Source: Shinisaurus crocodilurus
Taxonomy: Eukaryota > Chordata > Lepidosauria > Squamata > Shinisauridae
Assembly: GCA_021292165.1 (NCBI GenBank)
Contig: CM037876.1
Span: 113,217,379-113,281,378, forward strand
DNA: 64,000 nucleotides
Reading direction: 5' to 3'
In this document: positions 21,467 to 32,589 of the stretch, piece by piece
Numbering within the stretch: position 1 is the first letter of the stretch
Layout: each line of letters opens with the position of its first letter
Translations under genes and position numbers: made by a program
The notes under the pieces: model-generated
What the model saw: the letters and a program-made list of their open reading frames with translations, nothing else
What the model was told of the DNA's origin: nothing
Database searches by the model: none

Positions 21467-22533
21467 TAGAGCAATGAATCTTGCAGAGATACAGTGGGAA
21501 GCTTCCTCAGGCTCAAAGGAACCTTTCAATTGTTTAATGAATATATTTCTCATGACACGTTAGCAGTTCTCTCACAGCAAGCAGGTTGGGAATTATTCTG
21601 CTAAAGAATTCCTTGCCAAGATTTCACTATAACATCTATTCAGTCCATGTCTAGGTTGTTTTAATGTGTTGTTATAACCTTCTGTCCTTGAGCATGAGCC
21701 ATGCAGTAACCTTTGTCAACAGAAAGCCAGCATAAGTTACATTTTGCATGGTAACTGTATTGCCATAGGCTTTATTTTTCCACATTGGTGTCTGCTGAGG
21801 TAAGATATCTGTCCCAGGACAGGCAAAGCAATGCACATAGCATGGAGATTACCTAATTAAATTGCTGAGCACTGTATGATTGGTGTCTTAGCCAATGTTC
21901 ATTTAGGTAAATCTTTGTTTTTCCTGCTGTAGTCATAACAGCGGAAGGCTTCCTGTTAATTATAAACTTGACTCTCCAGTGACAGTGAATCAGGCAGGCA
22001 TAATTGGGCCCACATTAAGCCAACTTCCGAGCTTTTGCATTTAGTGTGGGCAGTCAATTAGTGTATATTTATGGTTGACTGTTAACTGAGGGAAAGTACA
22101 GTGTTGGCATTCCCAAGCCTTATCTCTTGAATATGTGTGCTTCCAGCTGAATTGGCTTCAGAGAGAAGTTGGAATCATTGTATACCCTTGGTGGTTAAGG
22201 GACTACTATGGTTCCAGCTTACATCTGATAAACATTTCTGTTTATCTCTTCTACTTCTGCATATGCATCGCCCCATGCTTCATTAACCAGCCCTGCTGAA
22301 CCCCTCTTTTTACTACCATGGCAGGTGGCCATTTTGAGAGGAGGTACCTCCTTAATAATGGTGATACTCAGAGGATGATCTCCAAACTATCCTAAATGCT
22401 TTTGCAGAAGCATACGAAAAACTTGGTCTCTCACGTAACATAAAAAAACCCAAAGTGCTTTATCAGCAAGTGCTTCATCAGTAAGTGCAAGTTAACCCTT
22501 TGGTGATGCCATCTATCCAGCTTGGCAGGGCAA
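21467..22533. other. Unassigned sequence
   Basis: The first ~130 bp (AGCAGTTCTCTCACAGCAAG...GGTTTGGGAATTA-type text) is faintly similar to 53790-53930, suggesting an old repeat. The remainder is unassigned. Confidence 0.35.
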
Positions 22534-22535
22534 TA

Positions 22536-22786
22536 CAGTCATGCCTTGGATTGAGAGCATAATTCGTTCCGGAAATGTGCTTGTAATCCAAAACACTCTT
22601 ATATCAAAACGAAATTCCCCCAAAAAAATTTGTACAGAGATTTTTAATTTTAAGCCGTACTACAGTACTTGTATTGCAAGACGTCGCTTGTATATCAAGT
22701 CAAAAAAATTTAAATAAATATTTAAAAATTTGCTTGTCTTGCAAAACGCTCTCAAACCAAGTTACTTGTAATCCAAGGTATTACTG
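22536..22786. mobile_element. pogo/Tigger-like MITE, copy 2 (251 bp)
   Basis: Same ends, same length and nearly the same sequence as 12006-12256, again between TA dinucleotides (22534-22535, 22787-22788). Differences are scattered single bases. No transposase. Confidence 0.8.
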
Positions 22787-22794
22787 TACTGGAA

Positions 22795-23140
22795 AATGTC
22801 GATCATTTTCTCTATCTTGGAAGCTATCTTTCTGTTACAGCTAACATTGACACTGAAATCCAGCATCGTTTGAGTGCCGCATTTTCTCGAATGAAGCGTA
22901 GAGTGTTCGAGGATTGGGATATCTGTAGGGAGACCAAAATGCTGGTTTATAAAGTCATTGTATTACCAACTTTATTGTATGCCTGCGAAACATGGAATTT
23001 CTATAAACGTCATTTCCACCTCCTTGAAAGATTTCATCAACGTTGCCTCCGGAAAATCCTGCAAATTACTTGGGAAGATAGGTGAACAAATGTCAGTGTA
23101 CTGGAAGAAGCAAACACTACTAGCGTTGAAAAAATGATCC
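22795..23140 (+). pseudogene. Non-LTR reverse transcriptase C-terminal fragment
   Basis: Translation gives LVYKVIVLPTLLYACETW and LLERFHQRCLRKILQITWED, the region after the polymerase core in many LINE ORFs. The frame stops at 23083-23085, though the downstream text still looks coding. The clade is uncertain. It is cut by the CR1-derived inverted repeat starting near 23155. Confidence 0.6.
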
Positions 23141-23160
23141 TTCAGCGCCAACTTATAGAA

Positions 23161-23487
23161 TCTTATTGCTCTAACAGTCAAGAAATTTTTCCTGATGTTC
23201 AGGTGGAATCTGGGTTCCTGTAACTTGAGCCCATTATTCCGTGTCCTGCAAATTGGGATGATCAAGAAGAGATCCTGGCTTTGGGAGATGGCAGTCAGAC
23301 ATTCGAACAACATGACCGGTCCATTGAAGTACTCTTCCAGTACTTGAAGGACTGTCACACAGAGGAGGGCCAGGATCTCTTCTTGATCATCCCAATTTGC
23401 AGGACACGGAATAATGGGCTCAAGTTACAGGAAGCCAGATTCCACCTGAACATCAGGAAAAATTTCCTGACTGTTAGAGCAATAAGA
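23161..23487. repeat. CR1-derived inverted repeat (118-bp arms)
   Basis: Arm 23161-23278 is antisense CR1; arm 23370-23487 is the same CR1 segment in sense. By eye the arms differ at two positions of 118 with no indel, around a 91-bp centre (23279-23369) that is itself CR1-like. The sense arm continues into the CR1 3' end. Confidence 0.9.
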
Positions 23488-23665
23488 CAATGGAACCAAT
23501 TACCTAGGGAGGTGGTGAGCTCTCCCACTCTGGAGGCATTCAAGGTGAAGCTGGACGGCCAACTGTCAGGGATGCTTTGACCTGGATTCCTGCATTGAGC
23601 AGGGGGTTGGACTCGATGGCCTTGTAGGCCCCTTCCAACTCTACTTTTCTATCCTTCTGTGACCT
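23370..23665 (+). mobile_element. CR1 LINE 3' end
   Basis: Sense CR1 with ARFHLNIRKNFLTVRAIRQW and NQLPREVV in translation, then the terminus CCTGCATTGAGCAGGGGGTTG. This part supplies the tail seen on the 5S SINEs. Confidence 0.85.
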
Positions 23666-23679
23666 GGAAACTTCTTTCC

Positions 23680-23790
23680 CCGGCTCCTCTAGCGGGGACT
23701 TGTGCCAAGCCGGGGAAAGGTAAGTCTTGCGGAGCTCAGGGTGTGTGTGTCGAGTGGGACGAGTTCACCCTGGTTCTGCCCCTTATAAAT
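23680..23790. repeat. Fragment related to the fold-back family
   Basis: Contains CCGGGGAAAGGTAAGTC and GAGCTC, followed by GGACGAGTTCACCC, like the outer part of the element at 56512. Confidence 0.35.
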
Positions 23791-24326
23791 AGGTAAATAA
23801 AATAAATCAGCACTGCTGAAGCACCTGATAGTTCAGGTATTAAGTCACTCATCTCTAAATCTCAAAAGCTTCTGAATAACTTCACCTGAGTGAGTGACAA
23901 TCTGAGAAGTAGCATTGATGACTCCTTTCTATAGGGCATAAAGGAGTGCACTTACTTGCATGATTTCTTCCTCTTTGTGGCCAGGCAAAACCAAGTACCG
24001 GTAGATCTTTCTTCCTATTCAGGCCATGCTACTAGGATATTAAAGCTGAAGGCTACTGGCAGAGTGAACTGTAGCATTTTCCTTGCCTTGTCAGGAATTT
24101 TTTAGACTTGACTTCTGACACCGTGTCATGGAAGGCTTAGGGACACACCAGTCAGAAAGCTAGACAATAATTTTCTTGAACAAGAACAGAACAGCAACTG
24201 GAAGCTCCTCACTTCACCCAGATACAACCAAGTCCAGGGCCACCTAATGACTAAACCAGTGTTCTCCAACCTTGGGTCCCCAGATGTTTTTGGCCTACAA
24301 CTCCCAGCATGCCCAAGCCAGCTATG

Positions 24327-24371
<45 letters not shown>
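24327..24371. repeat. (ATC)n in hairpin loop, unit 1
   Basis: Fifteen ATC units at the centre of the palindrome. The Asp-run ORF on the minus strand is an artefact. Confidence 0.9.
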
Positions 24372-24702
24372 TTTAAAATTATGCTGGGAGTTGTAGGCCA
24401 AAGACATCTGGGGACCCAAGGTTGGAGAACACTGGACTAAACTACGTATATAATGACGCTATCCACACAGCATTTCCTGATTGTTTTGGCAGCAGTCACA
24501 TATGTGATATCATAAGGGACACACCAGTCAGAAAGCTAGACAATAATTTTCTTGAACAAGAACAGAACAGCAACTGGAAGCTCCTCACTTCACCCAGATA
24601 CAACCAAGTCCAGGGCCACCTAATGACTAAACCAGTGTTCTCCAACCTTGGGTCCCCAGATGTTTTTGGCCTACAACTCCCAGCATGCCCAAGCCAGCTA
24701 TG

Positions 24703-24750
<48 letters not shown>
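24703..24750. repeat. (ATC)n in hairpin loop, unit 2
   Basis: Sixteen ATC units, one more than in the sister unit. Confidence 0.9.
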
Positions 24751-24899
24751 TTTAAAATTATGCTGGGAGTTGTAGGCCAAAGACATCTGGGGACCCAAGG
24801 TTGGAGAACACTGGACTAAACTACGTATATAATGACGCTATCCACACAGCATTTCCTGATTGTTTTGGCAGCAGTCACATATGTGATATCATAAGCTAT

Positions 24900-26160
24900 C
24901 TTTTGACAAATGCTGACATATATGAAATATCATTACATGTCATCAGTCAAATACTGAATAATTAATGTAAATATTAGTAATTGTTGCAACAGTAGATTGC
25001 CTTATTGTCACAGTAGATTGCCTTCTTACACTGTTTAACTGCCACTGCAGAAAGTAGACCATGCTTTTTGGTGATATCTTTGCCTCCTAATAAGTACCGG
25101 TATTCTATTTTTTAACAAATCAAGCACTGGACCGGGGGGGGGGGGACCCAGTCATATCAAGATGGCAATCCAGAAAATTAGAAATGGAAACTCTAGAAAA
25201 TAAACTGTATAAGGATACCCATACAATAATTCCATTTCTTGCACACCGTAAGCTCTTCATGTACCCAGGACAGACCTTTAGTTTTGGAGAGCCATCATTT
25301 GTTGCTTTGATGCTAAGTAGTGTGGGTAAATGTAGTTGAGTGATCACACGATGTGGAACATTTGGCAGGAAATAAGACCACATCTGTACCCTAAGCCACT
25401 TTTGTAGCTAAAGCTAATTCTAAAAATCCCAGGGCTTTGAGAAGCCCTTCCTTCAAACTGCAAGAGTTGTTTATTCAGTTGAGTGCTGCTCTTGACTCTG
25501 TGTCATCAAAGGTAGCATAGTGAGTTTATTTCAAACAAAGTAAATTAAGTTTTTGATATTGCGTTAACTAACGTCTCTTACTAACTTTGTTTAGTGATCT
25601 GAACATTAGGATTTTTTAAATAGCACAATATGACAATGTAAAGGTATGAGTTATGTTTTACTACATGTTATGCAGTAGGTAGGACACGGAGTGGACAGAA
25701 CTTCACTATGGGATACTGGTTGTTGTTTTTACAGCAGCCACTGTTTCTTGGTAGGCATAGTTTTGTCCTTCTGTGACAACTAATTAGGATTTGTGCCAGA
25801 TGCTTTGCTCCATGTTCCAACAATGTGTAAGGTCCAGTTGACTTCAGCAGGGAATAGAGCTTTTTGTCAGTGGATCCAGGCTTGGAGAATTGTGTCCTAG
25901 AGGAGGTCCGTTGAAAAATATTGTTAATGGGTTTTAGAACATCCCTTTTAGAACCAGCTGCAAGGCATTCCTAAAGGCATTTGAGAGAGTTGAAGTCACT
26001 TGAGCTAGGGACTGAATTTGCTGTAAGTTTTGGATGTTTTTTTTACCTGCTTGTAAGTTGTAACTTCGTTTTAGCTGCTTCTTATTAATAGGTGATATCT
26101 GTGATTTTAGTTAAGTCACCTTGAATATAGGATGAGATGGGATATAATTTAAAATAAATT
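24900..26160. other. Unassigned sequence
   Basis: No recognisable gene. A G run is at 25135-25145. Confidence 0.4.
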
Positions 26161-26164
26161 AATA

Positions 26165-26240
26165 AATAGGCTATTGGGTGGCCGGGTGACCGGCCAGATG
26201 GGCGATTGATAAATATAATAAATAAATAAATAAATAAAAT
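26165..26240 (+). mobile_element. L2 3' terminus fragment
   Basis: GGTGGCCGGGTGACCGGCCAG ATGGGCGATTGATAAATAT followed by (AAAT)n. Only the end of the LINE is left. Confidence 0.7.
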
Positions 26241-26244
26241 TGCA

Positions 26245-26865
26245 CCTGACATTTTAAAGCTGAATACCAGGAAGCTCATAAAATTTATTTCTATTAGTAA
26301 TCTGGTAGAAAATATACAGCTTTAAATAGGATGGTGTTACGTCCCATCCATTAATTAGGATGATGTTGCCATTGTTCACATTTTGCAGTTAAGACACACT
26401 GCCTGTAGCAGTATTTGTGTGTTTTTTAATGGAGTCCTCATGAAACCACCCAGGGGTTTGTGGGCTGAACATCTGACCCTTTCATTCTTTAAATTTACAA
26501 CCCAAGGAGTAATGTGGCTGCTAACTGGAAAACATGACAACTAAAGGGCATCTCTTATAGAAAACTCGTATTTCCCCAAAAGAAACAAATATTAGTAGAA
26601 AGGTTTGAAGGTTAGACAGAAACTCATGTTTGTCATTATGGAGGTCTGGTCTATTTGTCATTGTGTGTATTTTTGATTAATTGCAACCATTCACAAGTCT
26701 GTACCATTTACCTAATCCGATGGCAATGGTTTCTGATCATAGATAGAATCATGAGGACAGACAATAATAGGAAAGAGTATTTGTATGAGATGCAGCTGAT
26801 TCATGTACCCACGAGGTCCAAGGGCTGCATGTGGCAACAAGTGGTGAGTTGGGGGGCGGGCCGGG
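26245..26865. other. Unassigned sequence
   Basis: No feature supported. Confidence 0.4.
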
Positions 26866-26869
26866 CTGT

Positions 26870-27560
26870 ACATTATTTATTTATTTATTTATTTATTACA
26901 CTTCCATACTGCCCGAGTTTAAAAGTGTAAAACTACAGTATAAAATGGAAGTAAATGCCAAAGTAAAACCTAGCAGCAGTACAAAGATTTAAAATACAGT
27001 AAAGGATTTAAAACAACAGTAAATGAAAGACTAAAATTCATGGGAAAATAAGAAGGTCTTTACCTGGTGGCAGAAAGAGCACAACGACAACTAGGTGTCA
27101 GGCAAGCCTCCCTGGGAAGTTCATTCCACAACTGGGGTGCCACAGCAGAAAAGGCCCTCTTCCTAGTAGCCACCCACCTCACATCCTTTGGCAGGGGCTC
27201 CTGGAGAAGGACTGCTGAGGACAATCTTAGGGTCCAGGCAGATATATATATATATATATGGGAGGTGACGATTCTTTAGGTAACCTGGCCCCAAGCTGTT
27301 TAGGGCTTTGAATGTTAATATCAGCACTTTGAATTGGCCCGGACATGGACTGGCAGCCAGTGCACATGGTAAAGTATGATACCATTGGCCAGTCCCCATT
27401 AGCAATCTTGCTGCCCTATTCTGGACTAGCTGAAGTTTCCAGACTGTTTTCAAAGGCATTGTATAACGCCTTTCACGTAATTACGCCTATAACGTAATTT
27501 CAAAGGCCATGTATAACGCATTGCAGTAATCCAGCTGAGAGGTTAGAAGAGCATTGATAA
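26870..27560 (-). mobile_element. L2 LINE fragment
   Basis: (TTTA)n at 26873-26900, then an antisense 3' UTR. Minus-strand ORF2 remnants (27163-27459) read KTVWKLQLVQNRAARLL and FKVLILTFKALNSLGPGYL. A short TA repeat (27241-27260) and a local duplication around GTATAACGC (27460-27520) disturb it. Confidence 0.8.
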
Positions 27561-27796
27561 CTGCAGCTAGGCTATCCCTGTCCAGATAAGGATATAGTTG
27601 GTATATCAGCCTAAGCTGATAAAAGGTGCCGCACTCCTGCTGTCCCTCTCTGGCAGAGGTCATCCAACAGGGCGGCCAAGGCAGTTTTCATTTCAAAACC
27701 AGGTCTGAAGCCTGATTGAACTGGTTCTGTTTCATTCAAGGGTGCCTGGGCTGGCAACCAACCGCTCAAGCAGAATGTTGGCTACTGGCCTATAGT

Positions 27797-29180
27797 TATC
27801 ATAGAATCATAGAAAAGTAGAGTTGGAAGGGGCCTACCAGGCCATCGAGTCCAACCCCCTGCTCAATGCAGGAACCCAGGTCAAAGCATCCCTGACAGAT
27901 GGCTGTCCAGCTGCACCTTGAATGCCTACAGTGTGGGAGAGCCCACCACCTCCCTAGGTAGTTGGTTCCATTGTCTTATTGCTCTGACAGTCAGGAAATT
28001 TTTCCTGATGTTTAGGTGGAATCTGGCTTCCTGTAACTTGAGCCCATTATTCCGTGTCCTGCAAACTGGGGTGATCGAGAAGAGATCCTGGCCCTTCTCT
28101 TTGTGACAACCCTTTAAGTACTGGAAGAGTGCTATCATATCTCCCCTCTCTGATGGCTAAACATGCCCAGTTCTTTCAGTCTCTCCTCATAGGGCCTTGT
28201 TTCCACTTTCCAGTCCCTTTATCATCCTTGTTGCCCTCCTCTGAACCCTCTCCAGTTTGTCTACATCCTTCTTAAAGTGTGGTGCCCAGAACTGGACGCA
28301 GTACTCAAGATGCGGCCTAACCAGTGCTGAGTAGAGGGGAATTATCACTTCCCGCGATTTGGAAGCTATACTTCTATAAATGCAGCCCAAAATAGCATTT
28401 GCCTTCTTTGCAGCCACATCGCAATCGCATTGCTGGGTCATATTCAGTTTGTGATCTACGACAATTCCAAGATCCTTCTCACTTGTGGTATTGTTGAGCC
28501 AAGTGTCCCCCATTCTGTAACTCTGCATTTGGTTTCCTTTCCCTAGGTGCAGCACTTGGCATTTATCTCTATTTAATTTCATTCTGTTGTTTTCGGCCCA
28601 GCACTCCAGCCTATCGAGATCACTTTCAATTTTGTTTCTGTCTTCTAGAGTATTAGCTGTTCCACCCAACTTTGTGTCATCTGGAAATTTGATAAGCATT
28701 CCCTGCACCTCCTCATTCAAGTCATTAATAAAAATGTTGAAGAGCACTGGGCCCAGGACCGAGCCCTGTGGTACCCCGCTCGTTACCTCTCCCCAGTTTG
28801 AGAAGGTACCATTGATAAGCACTCTTTGAGTCCGATTCTGTAGCCAATTGTGGATCCACCTGATAGTTGTTCCATCCAGCCCACTTTTAGCTAGCTTGCT
28901 AATCAGGATATCGTGAGGCACATCATCATCCAGGTTAGGTTTTTTCAGGAGTGGCCTAATTACTGCCTTCTTTCAAGAGACCGGCACCACTCCCTCTCTC
29001 GAGGAGTTTACGACCTCCTGGACCCAGCCTGATAGCCCCTCCCTATTAGTGGTAATAAGCCATGAAGGGCAAGGGTCAAGCAAACAGGTGGTCGACCTTG
29101 TCCGCATCCTCAACAACTGAAACTCATCCAATAAAACTGGACCAGATGGTGCTCTGGACAACTCTACTAATAGAACTGCA
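27797..29180 (-). mobile_element. CR1 LINE, 5'-truncated
   Basis: The 3' terminus is at the left: ATCATAGAATCATAGA with the 8-bp end repeat, then GTTGGAAGGGGCC. ORF2 sequence follows on the minus strand up to about 29000, and related text continues to about 29180. It contains an open 244-codon stretch (see the next entry). Confidence 0.85.
28187..28921 (-). pseudogene. CR1 ORF2 reverse transcriptase remnant
   Basis: A 244-residue open stretch of CR1 ORF2 covering the palm and thumb of reverse transcriptase. In order it shows a GVPQGSVLGPVLFNIFIND block (RT motif B region, about residues 48-67), the catalytic loop as FPDD (about residues 79-82), the SDLDRLECWAENNRMKLN helix and a C-terminal LYSALVRPHLEYCVQFWAP block. 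CR1 normally has a different small residue before DD, so this copy may be impaired. The endonuclease domain and the N-terminal RT part are missing. The reading frame downstream (27926-28138, minus) is shifted. It is a dead, 5'-truncated copy. The first Met is merely the first available one. Confidence 0.85.
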
Positions 29181-29223
29181 TTAATTGCATTAATTGCATA
29201 TGTACATCTGCATATGTTCTCAC

Positions 29224-29318
29224 ACACACACTTCAACCCACCCGCATTTCATATGTTTGGCAGGCTAAGAGAAGCACAACCTACCCGGGGATGGGGTCAC
29301 CAGGAGAGGGAGTTAAAG

Positions 29319-29354
<36 letters not shown>

Positions 29355-29360
29355 CCCCGC
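29224..29360. repeat. Simple repeats: short (CA)n and (CT)n
   Basis: CA run at about 29221-29231 and a roughly 30-bp CT run at 29321-29351, then a C-rich stretch. Confidence 0.85.
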
Positions 29361-29985
29361 CCCCTGCTATCCTGATCAAGATTGCGTTTTCCCCACTGCT
29401 ATGTAGCAGCAGAGGCACAGTGATCTGTTCCCCATCACCCAGCTGTTAGCGGATCTGTTGGGTGGTGGGGAAAAGTCAGCAAGGCTCCCCTGGGCTCTGT
29501 GGGCTACACAGGGAGTGACTGAGGGCCACATGAAGCTTGCCTACATGTGCACAAGGGACGTGCAGGACTGCGATGATGGACCATGTGGTGGAAGAAGAGG
29601 TACCGTATAACTCCAGTGACTGGCACAAGCTGGGGCCTTTTCCTGCTGCCTGAAAACAGGCTGCAAGATTGAGGTACTGTCAGAATGTGTAGATTTTCAA
29701 ATGCCTATACCACTGATATTATTATATTTATTTTATTATATTATAATATAATATAATAAATATAATAATATTAATGGTATATTAAACCATTTATATTATT
29801 ATATACAATCCCATCAGCATACACGGTGCTTCACAAAATGACATATTTTTAAAAGGCCAGGCCCCTGCCAGTTCCCTGTCATTTAAAGTCCAGCTATGGT
29901 GGGAAATATATAGAGAGAGGAGAGAAAAGGTTAACAATATATGATAATGAGCAGGTGCATTTAAAAATATTTAGGCTTCATTTCA
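29361..29985. other. Unassigned sequence
   Basis: No gene. An AT-only palindromic block of TATTA/TAATA words lies at about 29715-29805. Confidence 0.45.
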
Positions 29986-29991
29986 GTAGGG

Positions 29992-30128
29992 CAGTGTTCT
30001 CCAACCTTGGGTCCCCAGATGTTTTTGGCCTACAATTCCCAGCATGCCCCAACCAGCGTAGCTTGCTGGGGCATGCTGGGAGTTGTAGGCCAAAAGCATC
30101 AGGGGACCCAAGGTTGGAGAACACTGAT
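29992..30128. repeat. Palindromic 'TTGGGTCCCCAGATG' repeat, full copy
   Basis: Complete arms CAGTGTTCTCCAACCTTGGG and inverse, centred on CAACCAGCGTAGCTTGCTGG. Confidence 0.85.
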
Positions 30129-30276
30129 CTAGTATATTGCATAGGAACTTGGATTGGTATGAATCACATGGCTTCTGCTTGGAATTGTGGCAAATTCTCT
30201 GATGCAGCATAACACGGTATGAAACTGCAGACAAACATCCCAGGTTCACTATACTCTTGATGGTCACCCTGATGAT

Positions 30277-30452
30277 GATTCATAGATTCATAGATCATAG
30301 AGTTGGAAGGAGCCTACAAGGCTATCGAGTCCAACCCCCTGCCTGCTCAATGCAGGAAACTAGAGGAGGGGTCTCCCATCCAAGTAATAGCCAGGCCTGA
30401 CCCTGCTTAGCTTTCCACGCTCAGACAAGCTGAGCCAGCATGAGCCACAGGC

Positions 30453-30453
<1 letters not shown>
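30277..30453 (-). mobile_element. 5S-rRNA-derived SINE with CR1 tail
   Basis: Same structure as 13451-13628: the minus-strand 5S head with AAGCTAAGCAGGGTCAGGCC and GGATGGGAGACC joins the CR1 terminus. A duplicated CTGC in the tail (CCCTGCCTGCTCAATGC) marks this copy. A (GAT)n/(GT)n compound repeat follows the head. Confidence 0.8.
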
Positions 30454-30504
<51 letters not shown>

Positions 30505-30506
30505 TG

Positions 30507-30540
<34 letters not shown>
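30453..30540. repeat. Compound (GAT)n (GT)n microsatellite
   Basis: About 17 GAT units, then about 17 GT units. Confidence 0.92.
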
Positions 30541-30543
<3 letters not shown>

Positions 30544-30544
30544 A

Positions 30545-31395
30545 ATCACCTGTCCAGTGCTTTCCTTTCTTTCCTCTGAATCCTACTCTAAACATGAGAT
30601 AAAAATTCATAAGCATGTAAACGTTCCAATTTTGCCATTTATATTTTGAAAGTGAAATCTCAGATTCAGAATCTGAGTTCACCTTGAGAATGTAGGGGTT
30701 TAGCTTGGGATGACTTGAGGCACCTCTTGATTGCTTTGATAAAGATCAAATATGAAATCTTATAAACTGTCCACCATCGAATACGAAATACCATTGCATA
30801 TCAATGTGTGTGCCGTCACACACATATGCATGTGCACTCCCCATTGCGTGACAATGGTCAAATACAGTAACATTTCTATACTGGAGAAGTGTTATTAAGA
30901 GGCGTACAACTGTGTGTGTGATCAATACAATTGAATTAATTGAATTAATTGATATAGAATCAATATGCACTATGGGCAACATTATAAAGCCAGGGAGGGC
31001 CTCTTAGGTCTCTGTTTTAAAGATCCTTTAACTTGGGATGTTGCTGCTTCCAATCATGGAAAGAAAGTGAGAATGGGGCTGCACGTGGCAACTTCACCAG
31101 ACCGCCCAGCCCCCGCACTGCTCAGCTGTCGGGCGCTCCTGCAGAGGGGTAGTCTGTCAAAGGCGTGCAGGCTTCTTGCTCACACAGACAACCTGTGTGC
31201 ATTCAGCAGGCTTCCACTCTGCAGACATGCCCCCTGGGGCATGGACTGCATGGGGGCAGAACTGGCAGGGGTCATAGTGCCAGGAGTGGGGCCAGTATGC
31301 ACGGTCCTGCTTGTGTTAATTGCATGGGGATGAATGACTGAAGGGGGCTATTGTAACTATTCAATATGCAGTAATCTGTAGTTCCACCCTAAGTT
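30545..31395. other. Unassigned sequence
   Basis: No recognised repeat. The 122-aa plus-strand ORF at 30965-31333 has no domain I can identify. Confidence 0.4.
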
Positions 31396-31401
31396 AGGAA
31401 G

Positions 31402-32045
31402 GTGAATGCCGAAATTTGTAGGGCCATAGGTGGGATTGGGTTTTGTATTCCCCATCCCAATATAACCTTGGTCCGGAGGGAGGTGTATCGGCTGGATGGG
31501 GTTCACCTATCCGATATTGGCAATGATATTTTTATTGGAGATCTGCGAAGGGCCCTGCTCGCTCTTTTATCGGGCAGGTGGGGGAGATTTGGCTAAGCGA
31601 TAGCTTGTCTCTCCCTGTGGCGGGAAGTGCGGGTTTAGGCAGGAGCGATTAGGGTTATGGTGATCATCCAGTGGCACCTTTCAAGGTGACTGACGTTTAC
31701 CCAAGGCTGCCCTCGCTAATGCCATGAGGCTTGGCAGGAGGGAGATTGGGACGTCTTTGGGGTTTTACCTTTCTCACCTACTTTGGGAATCTGGAGGTGC
31801 CAAAGTAAGGCGACGATGGTAAGGCCCTCCAGCTCCGCATGGAGGGCAACTGGCCGGTGGCAGGGCTATCCCGCCTCCGCTTCAGTTAGGATGTATTCAC
31901 CAAATATTGGTCTTTTACCCGGCCGATGGTTAGTACCGCACTTCACCCTTCACAGATCTTCAATTCAATAAATGTGGCCCTGATTTGAAACCATATACCC
32001 TGTGTCTGCCTCTTCTTTATCTCGCCTTTACATGCGCAAAAGGAC
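31402..32045 (+). mobile_element. Possible tyrosine-recombinase (Ngaro/DIRS-like) retrotransposon 3' part
   Basis: A 64-aa ORF (31402-31596) contains YRLDGVHLSDIGNDIFIGDL. The DGVHLSxxGN block resembles the last block (Asp-x-x-His) of SGNH hydrolase domains, which are known in Ngaro-type elements. Downstream is non-coding GC-rich sequence and then TTCAATAAATGTGGCCC followed by a CTCTTCTTTATCTCGCC-type end. Element limits are unknown and the assignment is tentative. Confidence 0.4.
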
Positions 32046-32129
32046 ACAAGGTACAACACGACATCTATTGAAACTTACAATTTTCAGTATCAAAATAGCT
32101 TAGTCCTATTGATGTGCACCAGGCAGTGG

Positions 32130-32310
32130 AGGTGAAATCGGAGCAGGAAGCTGCCTTACGCTTAGTCAGCCCATTGGTCCATATAGCTCAGTATTTTTGA
32201 CACTGATTCGCAGCGACTCTCTAGGGTTTCCTAAAGGTGCTATGCTATGGGTTGAACGTGGGGCATTCTGCAGACAAAAGCATCTGCTCTACTACTGAGC
32301 TATGGATCAC
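32130..32310 (-). mobile_element. tRNA-derived SINE, second type
   Basis: Minus-strand head with AGCTCAGTAGTAGAGCAGATG and B-box-like GGTTCAAC-type text (antisense GGGTTGAACGTGGGG). The 3' part reads as the complement of GGAAGCTGCCTTACGC. Same family as 8668-8880. Confidence 0.7.
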
Positions 32311-32394
32311 AAACCTAGCCTAATTTCATCGTGCCACATTAAGAGGGTGTTCTTGATACAGGCACATTGGGGGAAAAAACCCCTCATATGTGGG

Positions 32395-32582
32395 CGATGC
32401 CAAATCTTTTGACGCCAGCTAAAGACCTGTTTGTTTACCCAGGCTTTTGATTGAATCTTCCTCTCTTTTCTTTTGCTGCACCGTGTAAACTATTTATTTT
32501 GCTGTCTTTTACTGCTTGTACCCGACTTTGGGATTATTTTATAATGAAAAACAGCTAAGAAATTCCTTAAACAAACAAACAA
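32395..32582 (+). mobile_element. LINE (L2-like) 3' end
   Basis: GCTAAAGACCTGTTTGTTTAC and CAGGCTTTTGATTGAATC are typical of the L2 ORF2 end, then a 3' UTR ending in (CAAA)n at 32572-32585. Confidence 0.6.
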
Positions 32583-32589
32583 ACAACCA

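Larger units (their letters stand above)
24140..24894. repeat. Direct tandem duplication, 376 + 379 bp
   Basis: Unit 1 is 24140-24515 and unit 2 is 24516-24894. The only difference I see is one extra ATC in the microsatellite of unit 2. Each unit contains a complete palindromic 'TTGGGTCCCCAGATG' repeat (24257-24435 and 24633-24814) with an (ATC)n run in its loop. Confidence 0.9.

Noticed and set aside
24126..24798. Poly-Asp proteins (also poly-His at 15646-15828 and poly-Ser at 30407-30682)
   Set aside because: Translations of (ATC)n/(GAT)n microsatellites within repeats.
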